From assembly GCF_900112415.1 (NCBI RefSeq), contig NZ_FOLV01000012.1, positions 48,106 through 112,105 on the forward strand: DNA of 64,000 nucleotides. Reading direction: 5' to 3'. Made by a program: the position numbers and the translations under genes. The notes beneath the pieces were generated by a model. It did no database searches, was not told the DNA's origin, and was given only the letters and a program-made list of their open reading frames with translations. Source of the stretch: Bacillus sp. 491mf. Its GTDB lineage: Bacteria > Bacillota > Bacilli > Bacillales > Bacillaceae_G. This document shows positions 25,908 through 34,037 of the stretch, piece by piece. Every line of letters begins with the position of its first letter. The first letter of the stretch is position 1.

Positions 25908-26678
25908 TTATAAACTTTGTAAAATACAACAAACATTTTCAAAACGGCGTTGCTTTATATCTTCGTTTGCAATACAGAAATATAACATTCCCATATCTCC
26001 CCACATCATGTTCAAATGTTGCTCATCAGAATCTACTTGAAATAACAATGTCATCTCCCTATGATGCACATTCATAAATTCCTGCGCTTCTTCAAATACT
26101 TCTGTTTGAACGGAAAATGGTGTACCAAAAATTTGATGATTGTCATAGTGATCCGGTATTAATTCCTCTAATAGTTGTAAGAAACGGTCTGAATCGTCTT
26201 CGTTTTCAATAAATAACTCAGGAAGTTTTTGCACCTTTTCAAATGTAATTCTACACTGAGAATATTGCTCTTTCATTTGATGCGTTTTTTGTAATTCCTC
26301 TATTGTTCCTTCATAATATAAAACACGCCAGCCTTCTTTTACGTTCGAATTTCCATACACTTCATAAAAACCTTCCTGCTTTTCATCAGCAAAATAAAAG
26401 AAATATAACATTCCCTTTTCAGGCAAATCATTTTTTATACCTACAGCTTGAATTTCAGCTAAATTAAACTGAGCAACAAAGTGAAGAGGGTTTCCTTTAT
26501 AAGTAGGGTATGCTAACTCTGCTGGTAAATCAGGTGATCCCCCCATTTTTGAACACCCTATCGGTAATATCGCTTCTTGTGATGGCACTACTTTTATACA
26601 TTCAAACGCCGCCATTAACAATTCATCCTTTATATGATTTAAGTGATACTTTTCAATTAATGATTCAATATGTTTCAT
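25908..26678 (-). CDS. YwqG-type DUF1963 protein
   Basis: About 256 residues. The family block KMGGSPDLPAELAYPTYKGNPLHFVAQFNLAEI and the GMLYFFYFADEKQ segment are typical of DUF1963/YwqG proteins, as is the closing LLFQVDSDEQHLNMMWGDMGMLYFCIA. Function is unknown; some relatives occur near polymorphic toxin loci. Codon ATG 26678 was preferred to 26681. No signal peptide. The 300 bp between it and the transglutaminase-like gene (25607-25907) is AT-rich with no convincing gene. Confidence 0.8.
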   Translation of the reverse strand: MKHIESLIEKYHLNHIKDELLMAAFECIKVVPSQEAILPIGCSKMGGSPDLPAELAYPTYKGNPLHFVAQFNLAEIQAVGIKNDLPEKGMLYFFYFADEKQEGFYEVYGNSNVKEGWRVLYYEGTIEELQKTHQMKEQYSQCRITFEKVQKLPELFIENEDDSDRFLQLLEELIPDHYDNHQIFGTPFSVQTEVFEEAQEFMNVHHREMTLLFQVDSDEQHLNMMWGDMGMLYFCIANEDIKQRRFENVCCILQSL

Positions 26679-26923
26679 CAAACAAACCCCTTCTTCTACA
26701 TGATTATCTACATCATATCATGATATTTTATAAATCTTCTTTCATTTTCCCATCTATCTCTACTGCCCATTAAAAAAAAGGGCTTGTTCATTATAATCGA
26801 AAAACCTTTCTAAGACATAATATACAGTGTTCCTACAAACATGCAAACTTATCATCCTTTGTAAGACATCTTCATACTTTCCACTTTGTTTACCCAAATT
26901 TTTATATTAAGGAGGAAATAAAT

Positions 26924-27055
26924 ATGGGTTATGGATATGGTTACGGTTGTGGAGGATTTGGCGGTTGTGGATTTGGCGGTTTTGCTTTATTAATCGTTTT
27001 ATTTATCCTTCTGATCATCATTGGAGCTAGCTGTTGGGGCGGCTTTGTCTGCTAA
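26924..27055 (+). CDS. YjcZ-family small spore protein, 43 residues
   Basis: [20 protein letters not shown] is followed by a hydrophobic helix [17 protein letters not shown] and ends GGFVC. This Gly/Tyr/Cys-rich head with one helix is the YjcZ/SscA layout of small sporulation proteins. GGAGGAAATAAAT precedes ATG 26924. CATAATATA at 26816-26824 resembles a late-sporulation sigma-K -10 element, which would fit, but the -35 is weak. A terminator follows. Confidence 0.85.
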   Translation: MGYGYGYGCGGFGGCGFGGFALLIVLFILLIIIGASCWGGFVC

Positions 27056-27076
27056 GTAACCTTTAACAACTATTAT

Positions 27077-27108
27077 AAAAAAGCACGCGTTTATCGTGCT
27101 TTTTTATT
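27077..27108 (+). terminator. Terminator after the YjcZ-family gene
   Basis: Stem AAAAAAGCACG / CGTGCTTTTTT with a 7 nt loop. Confidence 0.82.
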
Positions 27109-27150
27109 TTCGTTTACTTTATAAATAATACATTGAAGGGAGGAACCTTT

Positions 27151-28101
27151 ATGAAAATAGACGGTGTCTTTGAAGGAGGCGGCGTTCGAGGAATTGCACA
27201 TGTTGGAGCAATTTGTACATTAGAAGAACACGGTTATGAATGGGAGCGAGTTGCTGGTACATCAGCCGGTGCTATAATAGCCGCACTGCTTGCATGCGGC
27301 TATACAGGAAAAGAATTAAAAATAATCATAAATAACGCTAATTACCCCAACTTTCTAACAAAAACATGGCTAGGGAAAATTCCTCTTATCGGAAAAGGAG
27401 TAAATGTATGGTTCAACATGGGTATATATAAAAATGACTTTATAGAACAATGGTTAGAGAATTTATTATCAAAAAAGGGCGTCTATTGTTTTAGTGACTT
27501 ACCTAACCAGGGCGGTTTAAAAATTATTGCTTCAGATATTAGCAATGGTAATATGGTAATTTTCCCTGACGATTTACCACAATATGGCTTTTCAAACAAA
27601 AAATTTTCTATTGCCAAAGCAGTAAGAATGAGCAGTACGATTCCTTTCTTTTTTCAACCTGTAAAATGGAAAACTCCTAAGTGGAAGAACCCTTGCTATA
27701 TGCTTGACGGAGGTATTCTCAGTAATTATCCGATATGGATTTTCGACGCACCAAACATTCCACGCTGGCCTACCTTTGGATTTCATTTTGTGAAAGACGA
27801 AATTCAAGCTGAACCTGTGCACTATGAAGAACCTATTTCTATGTTTAAAGGGCTATTTAAAACAATGATGCAAGCCCACGATTTACGCTATCTCAATACA
27901 GAAACAAGGGCACGCACAATTAAAATCCCTACTGGGAACATTACGAGTACCAACTTCAATTTAAGTGATGAAGAAAAAGAATGGCTTTATCATTCTGGTT
28001 ATCAAGCAGCTGAAAAATTTCTAAGCTCTTGGAATTTTAATCAATATATACACCGATACCGTCGTGATTCTTCTGATTCAAATAACCAAAACCAACCGTA
28101 A
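27151..28101 (+). CDS. Patatin-like phospholipase
   Basis: About 316 residues. The oxyanion-hole motif FEGGGVRGIAH is at residues 7-17, the nucleophile elbow GTSAG near residue 38, and the catalytic Asp in LDGGILSNYP near residue 190. It hydrolyses acyl esters of lipids; no signal peptide or membrane helix is seen, so it probably acts from the cytoplasm. GGGAGGAACCTTT precedes ATG 27151. It stands alone and is convergent with the methyltransferase gene. Confidence 0.92.
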   Translation: MKIDGVFEGGGVRGIAHVGAICTLEEHGYEWERVAGTSAGAIIAALLACGYTGKELKIIINNANYPNFLTKTWLGKIPLIGKGVNVWFNMGIYKNDFIEQWLENLLSKKGVYCFSDLPNQGGLKIIASDISNGNMVIFPDDLPQYGFSNKKFSIAKAVRMSSTIPFFFQPVKWKTPKWKNPCYMLDGGILSNYPIWIFDAPNIPRWPTFGFHFVKDEIQAEPVHYEEPISMFKGLFKTMMQAHDLRYLNTETRARTIKIPTGNITSTNFNLSDEEKEWLYHSGYQAAEKFLSSWNFNQYIHRYRRDSSDSNNQNQP

Positions 28102-28136
28102 AATTGTTAATTCATCCTCTTCCATTTAAAACTTAC

Positions 28137-28847
28137 TTATTCACTTTCAGCCTTTTTTCTTACACAAAAAGTAACTGCTTTTGTCTTTAATAAAACAGGC
28201 TGTTCATCCCTAACAATCTGATACTCTAGTGGCTTTACTACTACATGTAATTCTTCCCACCCTCTATATATCTTTTGTAGCATACAAAGCATTTCTTCTG
28301 TTGAAAGATTTACTTCAAATAAAGGGTCCAATCTTACATGCGTGTTCATATCAATTTCTTCCACACTAGAATTTATTACAATATAATTAGCTCCTTTATC
28401 TTTCGTCCCAATTTTCATATTATGCAATATTTCTTCCAACGCAGTTTTGGAGGATACATGCTCTAAACTAGATACCGCGACAATATAATCGTATTCATTC
28501 ACCGTTATTGGATAATCTTCTATCGCACTTTCTACTGTTTGAATCCGATCTGCAACATGAAAATCACCACTATATTGCTGCAATTGGTGCAATGCAAAAG
28601 AAAGCAAATCTACACATACCACTTTCCCTGCTTTCATTCTTTGCGCAATCGGTATGCTGTTTCTGCCGACCCCACATCCTAAATCCAGTGCAGTAACACT
28701 TTGTCGGTCTTGAAATAAATTCATCATCTCAATTACATCCGAAACTGGCTTATATAGCCATGACCCTTCTTCAAATAACTTATGATTAGCATAACACTGC
28801 TCGTGATATTCTTTTTCCTTCTGTCTTATATGTTGAATTCGGTTCAT
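28137..28847 (-). CDS. Class I SAM-dependent methyltransferase
   Basis: 236 residues. Motif I is ALDLGCGVGRNSIPIA near residue 55, followed by the acidic ribose contact VVCVDLL, and motif IV region EYDYIVAVSSLEHVSS. Acceptor unknown. The N-terminus (RIQHIRQKEKEYHEQCYANHKLFE) recalls a group of Bacillus methyltransferases with a helical lead. GGAGGAGAAAA precedes ATG 28847. The gap 28848-28991 upstream is AT-rich and shows no gene. Confidence 0.87.
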   Translation of the reverse strand: MNRIQHIRQKEKEYHEQCYANHKLFEEGSWLYKPVSDVIEMMNLFQDRQSVTALDLGCGVGRNSIPIAQRMKAGKVVCVDLLSFALHQLQQYSGDFHVADRIQTVESAIEDYPITVNEYDYIVAVSSLEHVSSKTALEEILHNMKIGTKDKGANYIVINSSVEEIDMNTHVRLDPLFEVNLSTEEMLCMLQKIYRGWEELHVVVKPLEYQIVRDEQPVLLKTKAVTFCVRKKAESE

Positions 28848-28991
28848 TTTTCTCCTCCTTCGGCATTTATTCTTCTATGGATATATAATATCTCCATCAA
28901 AATTCAATTTCTCTTCATACAAAAAAATTTATTCATAGTTTCTAATTCATTTTCACTGAAGAAAACAAATATCCAAGCCTACTAAGCAATA

Positions 28992-29303
28992 TCATGGCAT
29001 TGGGTTTATCATCCAAGCTAACATAAATGAGAAAAAGATAAATATAAACATAAACGCATATAAACTAAACGCCCATATCGCACGTTTCCGACTCTTTTGT
29101 TTTGTAATCATTCCTGTTACTGAAAACACTAATCCAACTAGTATCATCACATAGGCATATTCTCCTATAAATACATCCTCTAGCATCATAGTAATATTTA
29201 TATACAATAAAGTGATTAACGCTAGCAACAAGGAAAATGTTCCTAACCACGTTTCTTGTTTATATATGCCTGTTTTTCGTTTTCTTAAGAATGCCAATTC
29301 CAT
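28992..29303 (-). CDS. yhdK: YhdK-like membrane protein (negative regulator of SigM)
   Basis: 103 residues with three hydrophobic helices (FSLLLALITLLYINITMML; YAYVMILVGLVFSVTGMI; WAFSLYAFMFIFIFFSFMLAWM, in parts). It is the last gene of the sigM operon and its start overlaps the end of the anti-sigma gene by 19 bp. In B. subtilis the third gene of sigM-yhdL-yhdK encodes a small membrane protein that, with YhdL, restrains SigM. The assignment rests on position, size and topology. Confidence 0.75.
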   Translation of the reverse strand: MELAFLRKRKTGIYKQETWLGTFSLLLALITLLYINITMMLEDVFIGEYAYVMILVGLVFSVTGMITKQKSRKRAIWAFSLYAFMFIFIFFSFMLAWMINPMP

Positions 29304-30307
29304 AATCTTGTTTCACCCACTTTCCACTTTCTCACATATTCATTTTCTAATATTTTTTCAATTTCTTCCTTCGGTCCAGTAACTACCGCTCCATACGATT
29401 TAATTCCATTCTTTTCAATATAAGCAATGCGCTTTGGTAATTCTAGCGTTTTCGCTCGTGCAATTTCCCCTGCTAACTTCTCATGTTTCTGTAATGATTT
29501 CAAAATAGTAACAAACTGTTTTTCATGAGGTACTTCATTCGAAAAAGGGCCCTCAAGATTTGCAATGCTGTCTGCTGGAAAACCAATTGGAGTAACGTAA
29601 TATCCATCATGCTTTCCTCGTTCTTTTTCTAACCCTGTATCTACCGCATACCAGACAACATCTACATTTTTAAAAGTTTCATTAACCGTTTTAATACTAA
29701 GTAACTCACGAAAAGACACATACACTTCTACAACAGATTCTTTCGGTAGGCCTTGTAATACCTCTCGTTCGTTTCCACTGTTATACGATGTATAATAATT
29801 ATCTGGATGAAACAGCACTTCATTATCTTCATACTGCACTTCTGGAATTGGTTCATCGATTGAATAATTTCGATTTACTTTTGTTGGCACACTAAATAGA
29901 AAATGTATATTTTCTGTTCCGATACGAACATCTTTCTTTCCCACTCTTTTAGATAGATCAAACTGTAATTGCAAGCTAAATGGCAACAATTTTTGTTTCA
30001 TGTATCTTTCCTTCATATAAACATTTGGCTCAGTAATACTTAACGTTTGTTTTGTTACTTCACGAATTTCTGAAGCATTTGTTGAACTAAAATTATAGTA
30101 AATCATCGTTGCAATATACAAAATCGGTTGGATACATAATAAGAACGTAAGAACTAAGCATATATTTGTAAATCTTGCTCGACTTCTTCCTTTTTTCAAC
30201 GCTTGGTCTTGTTTTTCCTCTGCAAGAGGTGTTACCGTTTGCTGAAGTGCTTCATTTAAGAATTCTTTATATCCTTCTTGCTCAGAAGGCGGTCTATCTT
30301 TTGTCAT
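29285..30307 (-). CDS. yhdL: Anti-sigma-M factor YhdL-like
   Basis: 340 residues. A cytosolic N-terminus of about 50 residues binds the sigma factor, a single membrane helix follows (FTNICLVLTFLLCIQPILYIATMIYY, in parts, about residues 47-72), then an extracytoplasmic domain with the sigma-factor-regulator C-terminal module (VEVYVSFRELLSIKTV; DVVWYAVDTG). This architecture matches RsiM/YhdL. The start overlaps the sigM 3' end by 14 bp, indicating translational coupling. Confidence 0.85.
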   Translation of the reverse strand: MTKDRPPSEQEGYKEFLNEALQQTVTPLAEEKQDQALKKGRSRARFTNICLVLTFLLCIQPILYIATMIYYNFSSTNASEIREVTKQTLSITEPNVYMKERYMKQKLLPFSLQLQFDLSKRVGKKDVRIGTENIHFLFSVPTKVNRNYSIDEPIPEVQYEDNEVLFHPDNYYTSYNSGNEREVLQGLPKESVVEVYVSFRELLSIKTVNETFKNVDVVWYAVDTGLEKERGKHDGYYVTPIGFPADSIANLEGPFSNEVPHEKQFVTILKSLQKHEKLAGEIARAKTLELPKRIAYIEKNGIKSYGAVVTGPKEEIEKILENEYVRKWKVGETRLWNWHS

Positions 30308-30803
30308 TGTGACTATTCTCCCCCTCTATTAATTTCTGAAGTTTTTTTCTCCCTCGAAACACATGGCTTCTATATGTATTTAACTTTATATCAAGTACAG
30401 AAGCTCCCTCTTCATACGTTAACTGATGCACATCACATAACAAAATGCACTGTGCTTCCATAATTGGTAGTGTATGAATAAATCCAATAAGCTTTTCATA
30501 ACTATTTTTCGCCACAACATATTCCTCAGTCGAATCACTTGCCTGTAATGTCTCTAATAAGCTTTCCCCTACACAAGATACCCTTTTCTCTTTCCTTATA
30601 TAGTCGACAAAAGTATGATACGCCACTTTAAACAACCAAGACTTTACGTTTTGATTTTCGTAATCTTCTAGATACAAATAAGCTCGGTAAAATGTTTCTT
30701 GGACAAGATCTTCTGCCACATGATGACTACGAGAAAGAGAATACAAATAGCGGTATACATCATTTATATACAGCTTATATATTTTCTCAATCGCCAATTC
30801 CAT
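30294..30803 (-). CDS. sigM: ECF sigma factor SigM
   Basis: 169 residues. Region 2 reads YINDVYRYLYSLSRSHHVAEDLVQETFYRAY, and region 4 reads LPIMEAQCILLCDVHQLTYEEGASVLDIKLNTYRSHVFRGRKKL (both in parts). With yhdL and yhdK downstream it reproduces the B. subtilis sigM operon, which responds to cell-wall stress. An ECF-type promoter upstream suggests autoregulation. The start is uncertain: GGGGG touches ATG 30803 directly, and TTG 30797 would give 6 nt spacing. Confidence 0.9.
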   Translation of the reverse strand: MELAIEKIYKLYINDVYRYLYSLSRSHHVAEDLVQETFYRAYLYLEDYENQNVKSWLFKVAYHTFVDYIRKEKRVSCVGESLLETLQASDSTEEYVVAKNSYEKLIGFIHTLPIMEAQCILLCDVHQLTYEEGASVLDIKLNTYRSHVFRGRKKLQKLIEGENSHNDKR

Positions 30804-30818
30804 CCCCCTTTCACATAT

Positions 30819-30848
30819 AACACGTTCTTACACTTTAAAAAGTTGCAG
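30819..30848 (-). promoter_or_regulatory. ECF (SigM-type) promoter of the sigM operon
   Basis: On the minus strand, TGCAAC (30842-30847) with following T run, 17 bp spacer, and CGTG (30821-30824). This fits the TGAAAC-N16/17-CGTC class apart from one mismatch in each element. Confidence 0.7.
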
Positions 30849-31009
30849 AAAATACAAAAAATTATATACGTAACCTTCCAAATAATAACTATCTATTATA
30901 CTATCAAAAAATATGTACATAGAGGCAAGGACGCTTTCGTTAATAAGGATTGTACGGACAATTGTTCCCTTCTCCTTTCAACATAGGAGTCTTACTACAC
31001 ACAAATATA

Positions 31010-31036
31010 AAAATGGTAGCCATAATAGCTACCATC
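31010..31036 (-). terminator. Terminator of the 55-residue protein gene
   Basis: Stem ATGGTAGC / GCTACCAT with a 7 nt loop, then TTTTTATATTT on the minus strand. It begins 5 bp after the stop codon. Confidence 0.75.
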
Positions 31037-31039
31037 CCT

Positions 31040-31207
31040 TTACGGATATTGCAATCCCTCTGCTTCTTCCTCCGTAATAACAATATAACGCGCTCCCGTT
31101 CTTAACCCTAACAGTTCTGCTTTTTCAATCGCTTCTTGCTTTGTTTCTGCATAAGCAGCTAAATATTTTGTTCCATTTATCACTTGGCAAATGACATAGC
31201 GTCTCAT
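31040..31207 (-). CDS. Small protein of 55 residues, unknown function
   Basis: MRRYVICQVINGTKYLAAYA begins a beta-beta-alpha-like sequence followed by TKQEAIEKAELLGLRTGARYIVITEEEAEGLQYP (in parts). The layout suggests a compact single-domain fold. AAAGGAGA sits 7 nt before ATG 31207; an ATG at 31213 is too close. Only 13 bp separate its start from the stop of the MocR gene at 31221, so it is probably in the same transcript. Family not recognised. Confidence 0.68.
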   Translation of the reverse strand: MRRYVICQVINGTKYLAAYAETKQEAIEKAELLGLRTGARYIVITEEEAEGLQYP

Positions 31208-31220
31208 TTTCATTCTCCTT

Positions 31221-32672
31221 TTATTGTTTTATTTCTTGTATAATTCGAGCAAGCTTTTCAATTCCTTTTTCAATATCGTGTAGTGATGCATAAGAGTATG
31301 AAATTCGCAAATGTTGCTCAGCGTGCCGATCATACAAATTGCCTGGATTCAGTAAAATGCCTTCTTGTAATGCTTTATAAAATAGTTTTTGCATAGAAAA
31401 TCTCAAATTTATATGTAACCAGATGTAAAAACCGCCTTCTGGTATATTCCATGTTGCAATATGCGCAAAATGTTTTTCCAATGCATGTAATGCAATATCT
31501 CTACGCATTTGTAACTGTCGCCGGGTACAATCTAAATGTTCTTCGTACAATCCACTTAAAAACCACTCAGCAACAACTCGTTGTGACAAAGAACTTGATC
31601 CATAATCTGTTTGCATTTTAATATCTGCTAATCGATTAATAACGGCCTCTGGTCCTACAATCCAGCCAATTCTCAATCCTGGACTAATTGTCTTAGACAT
31701 ACTTCCAATGTAAAGTACACTCCCACTTCTATCATATGCCTTTAATGGCTTTGAAGATGGAGATCCGAACCACAAATCTTGATACACTCCATCTTCTACT
31801 ATAGGTAGACCAATTTCATTACAAGTTTCTACAACCCCCTTTCTTCTCTCATGATTCATCAAAGTCCCAGTTGGATTATGAAAAGAAGGAATCGTATAAA
31901 GCAGTGAGCTATCAAATTGCTTTGTATATTTTGAGATAAGTGTTGGTTGTATTCCATCTTGATCCATCGGAATACCAATTAAACGCATCCCTGCTGACTG
32001 AAAAATATTAAGTGAATATAAGTAAGAAGGTTTTTCTACTAGAATTGTTGCTCCTTTTTGTAATAGCCCCATAGAAATTAACTGCAAAGCCTGTATACCG
32101 CCAGAAACAACTAAAATAGCTGATGTTGACGCCTGTATCCCTAATGTTTGTAAATACTTTGCTAGCTGCTCGCGTAGTAAAATATCCCCTTTTGGTTCTT
32201 CATACCCTAAAGGTAAACTCTGCTTCGAAAGTATATTCATAATATATTTTGTTTTCTCTTGCGGCAAAAGTTCTGACGAAAGTTCACCTGTTCCTAATCG
32301 AATGATATTGGGATCAAACTCTGCTCGGTTAATTTCTCGAATTGTAGGTAAATTAGGATAATGCATTCCAGTATCAACATATGAACTCCAATTCAGAGGT
32401 GCCGAAGAAGTTAATAGCCCCCATGTGTTATTTATTACTCTCGTTCCTTGTCTTCCTTTTCCTTCAATTAATCCTTGAGCAGCTAATTCATCTAATGCAG
32501 TAACAATTGTACTTCTGTTCACTTTAAAGGCATCTGCTAACGTTCGTTGAGACGGTAATTTCGTACCGATTGTCCACTCTCCATTTGCAATTTTCTCTTT
32601 TATATAGTCTTCAATTTGCTTATATAAAGGAATTGGAGACAAAGTATTAGGTTTCCAATCAAGCTGTTCCAT
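31221..32672 (-). CDS. MocR-type regulator (GntR helix-turn-helix fused to aminotransferase domain)
   Basis: 483 residues. N-terminal GntR winged helix IPLYKQIEDYIKEKIANGEW and LPSQRTLADAFKVNRSTIVTALDELAAQGLI, then a fold type I PLP domain from about residue 110. The PLP-Lys is in GSMSKTISPGLRIGW, and PSFHNPTGTL is the cofactor ring contact. MocR proteins usually regulate a divergent gene in response to an amino acid or PLP. Here that gene is a LysE-type exporter, with a 20 bp palindrome between them. Confidence 0.92.
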   Translation of the reverse strand: MEQLDWKPNTLSPIPLYKQIEDYIKEKIANGEWTIGTKLPSQRTLADAFKVNRSTIVTALDELAAQGLIEGKGRQGTRVINNTWGLLTSSAPLNWSSYVDTGMHYPNLPTIREINRAEFDPNIIRLGTGELSSELLPQEKTKYIMNILSKQSLPLGYEEPKGDILLREQLAKYLQTLGIQASTSAILVVSGGIQALQLISMGLLQKGATILVEKPSYLYSLNIFQSAGMRLIGIPMDQDGIQPTLISKYTKQFDSSLLYTIPSFHNPTGTLMNHERRKGVVETCNEIGLPIVEDGVYQDLWFGSPSSKPLKAYDRSGSVLYIGSMSKTISPGLRIGWIVGPEAVINRLADIKMQTDYGSSSLSQRVVAEWFLSGLYEEHLDCTRRQLQMRRDIALHALEKHFAHIATWNIPEGGFYIWLHINLRFSMQKLFYKALQEGILLNPGNLYDRHAEQHLRISYSYASLHDIEKGIEKLARIIQEIKQ

Positions 32673-32727
32673 AATATCACTCCAATTTTATTTCTACAAT
32701 TACAGTATATACTTTGGTTGGGTCATC

Positions 32728-32747
32728 ATCCATCCATATGGATGGAT
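32728..32747. promoter_or_regulatory. 20 bp perfect palindrome, candidate MocR operator
   Basis: ATCCATCCAT followed by its reverse complement ATGGATGGAT, in the 157 bp between the divergent MocR and LysE genes. It also contains short direct CATC repeats. Confidence 0.65.
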
Positions 32748-32829
32748 ACAATTGATATTTCACTTTATATACTAGACACCAATAAGTAATTATTGCACCA
32801 AAAAACGCTTTTAAATAGGAGGTGAAAAA

Positions 32830-33441
32830 ATGAGTGAAGCATTTCTTCACGGCATCATTCTTGCATTTGGACTTATTATACCTTTAGGTGTACAAAATGT
32901 GTTTGTTTTTAATCAAGGTGCCAGTCAATCTACATTATTTAAAGCTGCTCCAGTTGTTATCACGGCGGCAATCTGTGACACTATTTTAATTTTAGTTGCT
33001 GTACAAGGCGTATCTCTTGTACTATTAACATTTTCTTGGTTAACAACTGCACTCTACACAATTGGATTTTTCTTTCTTCTTTACATGGGATGGGCAATAT
33101 GGAAAAGTGAACCTACCTCATCCCAAAATGAAGAACAAACAATTTCAATAAAAAAACAAATTGTCTTTGCAGCTTCTGTCTCTTTATTAAATCCACATGC
33201 TATTTTAGATACGATTGGAGTGATTGGAACAAATTCCATTCAATATATAGGAACTGAAAAATGGGCATTTACCTTCGCAACAATTTTCGTTTCTTGGCTA
33301 TGGTTTATCGGATTAGCGATTGCTGGACGGATACTGGGGAAAGTTGATGCATCCGGAAAACGAATACAACTATTAAATAAAATTTCTGGTGTGATTATTT
33401 GGACCGTTGCGTTTTATATGTTGGTGAAACTATTCACTTAG
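32830..33441 (+). CDS. LysE/ArgO-type amino-acid exporter
   Basis: 203 residues, five to six hydrophobic helices. The N-terminus GIILAFGLIIPLGVQNVFVFNQGA has the IPLGxQN motif of LysE/ArgO exporters, and LLNPHAILDTIGVIGTNS matches the second NPHA repeat. It likely exports basic amino acids such as lysine or arginine. ATG 32830 follows AATAGGAGGTGAAAAA. Divergent from the MocR gene, which is its probable regulator. Repeat elements occupy the 600 bp downstream. Confidence 0.9.
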   Translation: MSEAFLHGIILAFGLIIPLGVQNVFVFNQGASQSTLFKAAPVVITAAICDTILILVAVQGVSLVLLTFSWLTTALYTIGFFFLLYMGWAIWKSEPTSSQNEEQTISIKKQIVFAASVSLLNPHAILDTIGVIGTNSIQYIGTEKWAFTFATIFVSWLWFIGLAIAGRILGKVDASGKRIQLLNKISGVIIWTVAFYMLVKLFT

Positions 33442-33472
33442 TTACATTCGATTATTTAAAATATCCTGATAT

Positions 33473-33733
33473 AAAGTGAAACTTTAATCAGTGGGGGTTT
33501 TCTTCATCCCCCACTGATTATCAGCCCTCACCAATCGGGCTTTTACGGGCAGTTTATCTCCCGCCTAACTTCTTAAGAAAAGCGGAAGCGGCTCGTTCAG
33601 AATCGCAGGACGCCCACGCCCCTGACAGAGAGGTACTTTTTGCCTCGTCCGAGGGGGCGAAACGACCGGAGATTCTAGCCGCTAGAGCTGGACAATGCTT
33701 TCGCTGAATTTTGAGGTGGGAGTATTACTGCCC
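33473..33733. repeat. Nested structured intergenic repeat (outer AAAGTGAAACTT family, inner GCGGAAGC element)
   Basis: After AAAGTGAAACTTT, a hairpin AATCAGTGGGGG / CCCCCACTGATT (about 33487-33519) is followed by a long imperfect stem: GGGCAGT (33547-33553) with ACTGCCC (33727-33733), and CTCCCGCCT (33558-33566) with AGGTGGGAG (33714-33722). At its tip sits a second GC-rich element with AGCGGAAGC (33581) / GCTTTCGCT (33697), GCGGCT / AGCCGC and GAATC / GATTC arms. No reading frame explains it. Confidence 0.7.
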
Positions 33734-33767
33734 ACAAATAGCGGGATAAATGCAGATAAGTTAGAAA

Positions 33768-33940
33768 ACCGATATAAAACCTCTTTCTTTTTTATAGGAG
33801 TATACGAGAGCATCTAGCCATACATAGGAGCGGTCATGGCCTTTTCCTACCACATGCGAGGTGTTCAAACAAAGGGAGCAAGCAAATGCAGATCATGATG
33901 TTTTCTGTATAGCAGCGGCATATTAAAATAATTTTTAAAT
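33768..33940 (-). repeat. bcr1-like intergenic repeat, copy E (inverted)
   Basis: Plus-strand core: AGCGGTCATGGCCTTTTCCT then CACATGCGAG and AAGGGAGCAAGC, the reverse complement of the other copies. It directly follows the nested repeat. Confidence 0.75.
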
Positions 33941-33986
33941 AGCTAAGAGACAATCTTTGTAATTTAAACAGTTTCTCTTAGCTATT
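33938..33986 (-). terminator. Hairpin, probable terminator of the DUF1254 gene
   Basis: Arms AATAGCTAAGAGA (33938-33950) and TCTCTTAGCTATT (33974-33986), 13 bp, with a 23 nt loop and an A/T-rich tail toward lower coordinates. Confidence 0.5.
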
Positions 33987-34037
33987 CTTTCAAGTTAATT
34001 TTTTCCAACAACTTTCTTTAACAATGTGACCATTTCT

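Noticed and set aside
25777-26077. Plus-strand frames near the DUF1963 gene
   Set aside because: They overlap the 3' end of the minus-strand gene antisense and lack translation signals.
30930-31000. Very short frames after AAAGGAGAAGGG on the minus strand near sigM
   Set aside because: A Shine-Dalgarno-like sequence is present, but the peptides (14 and 21 residues) have no supporting features.
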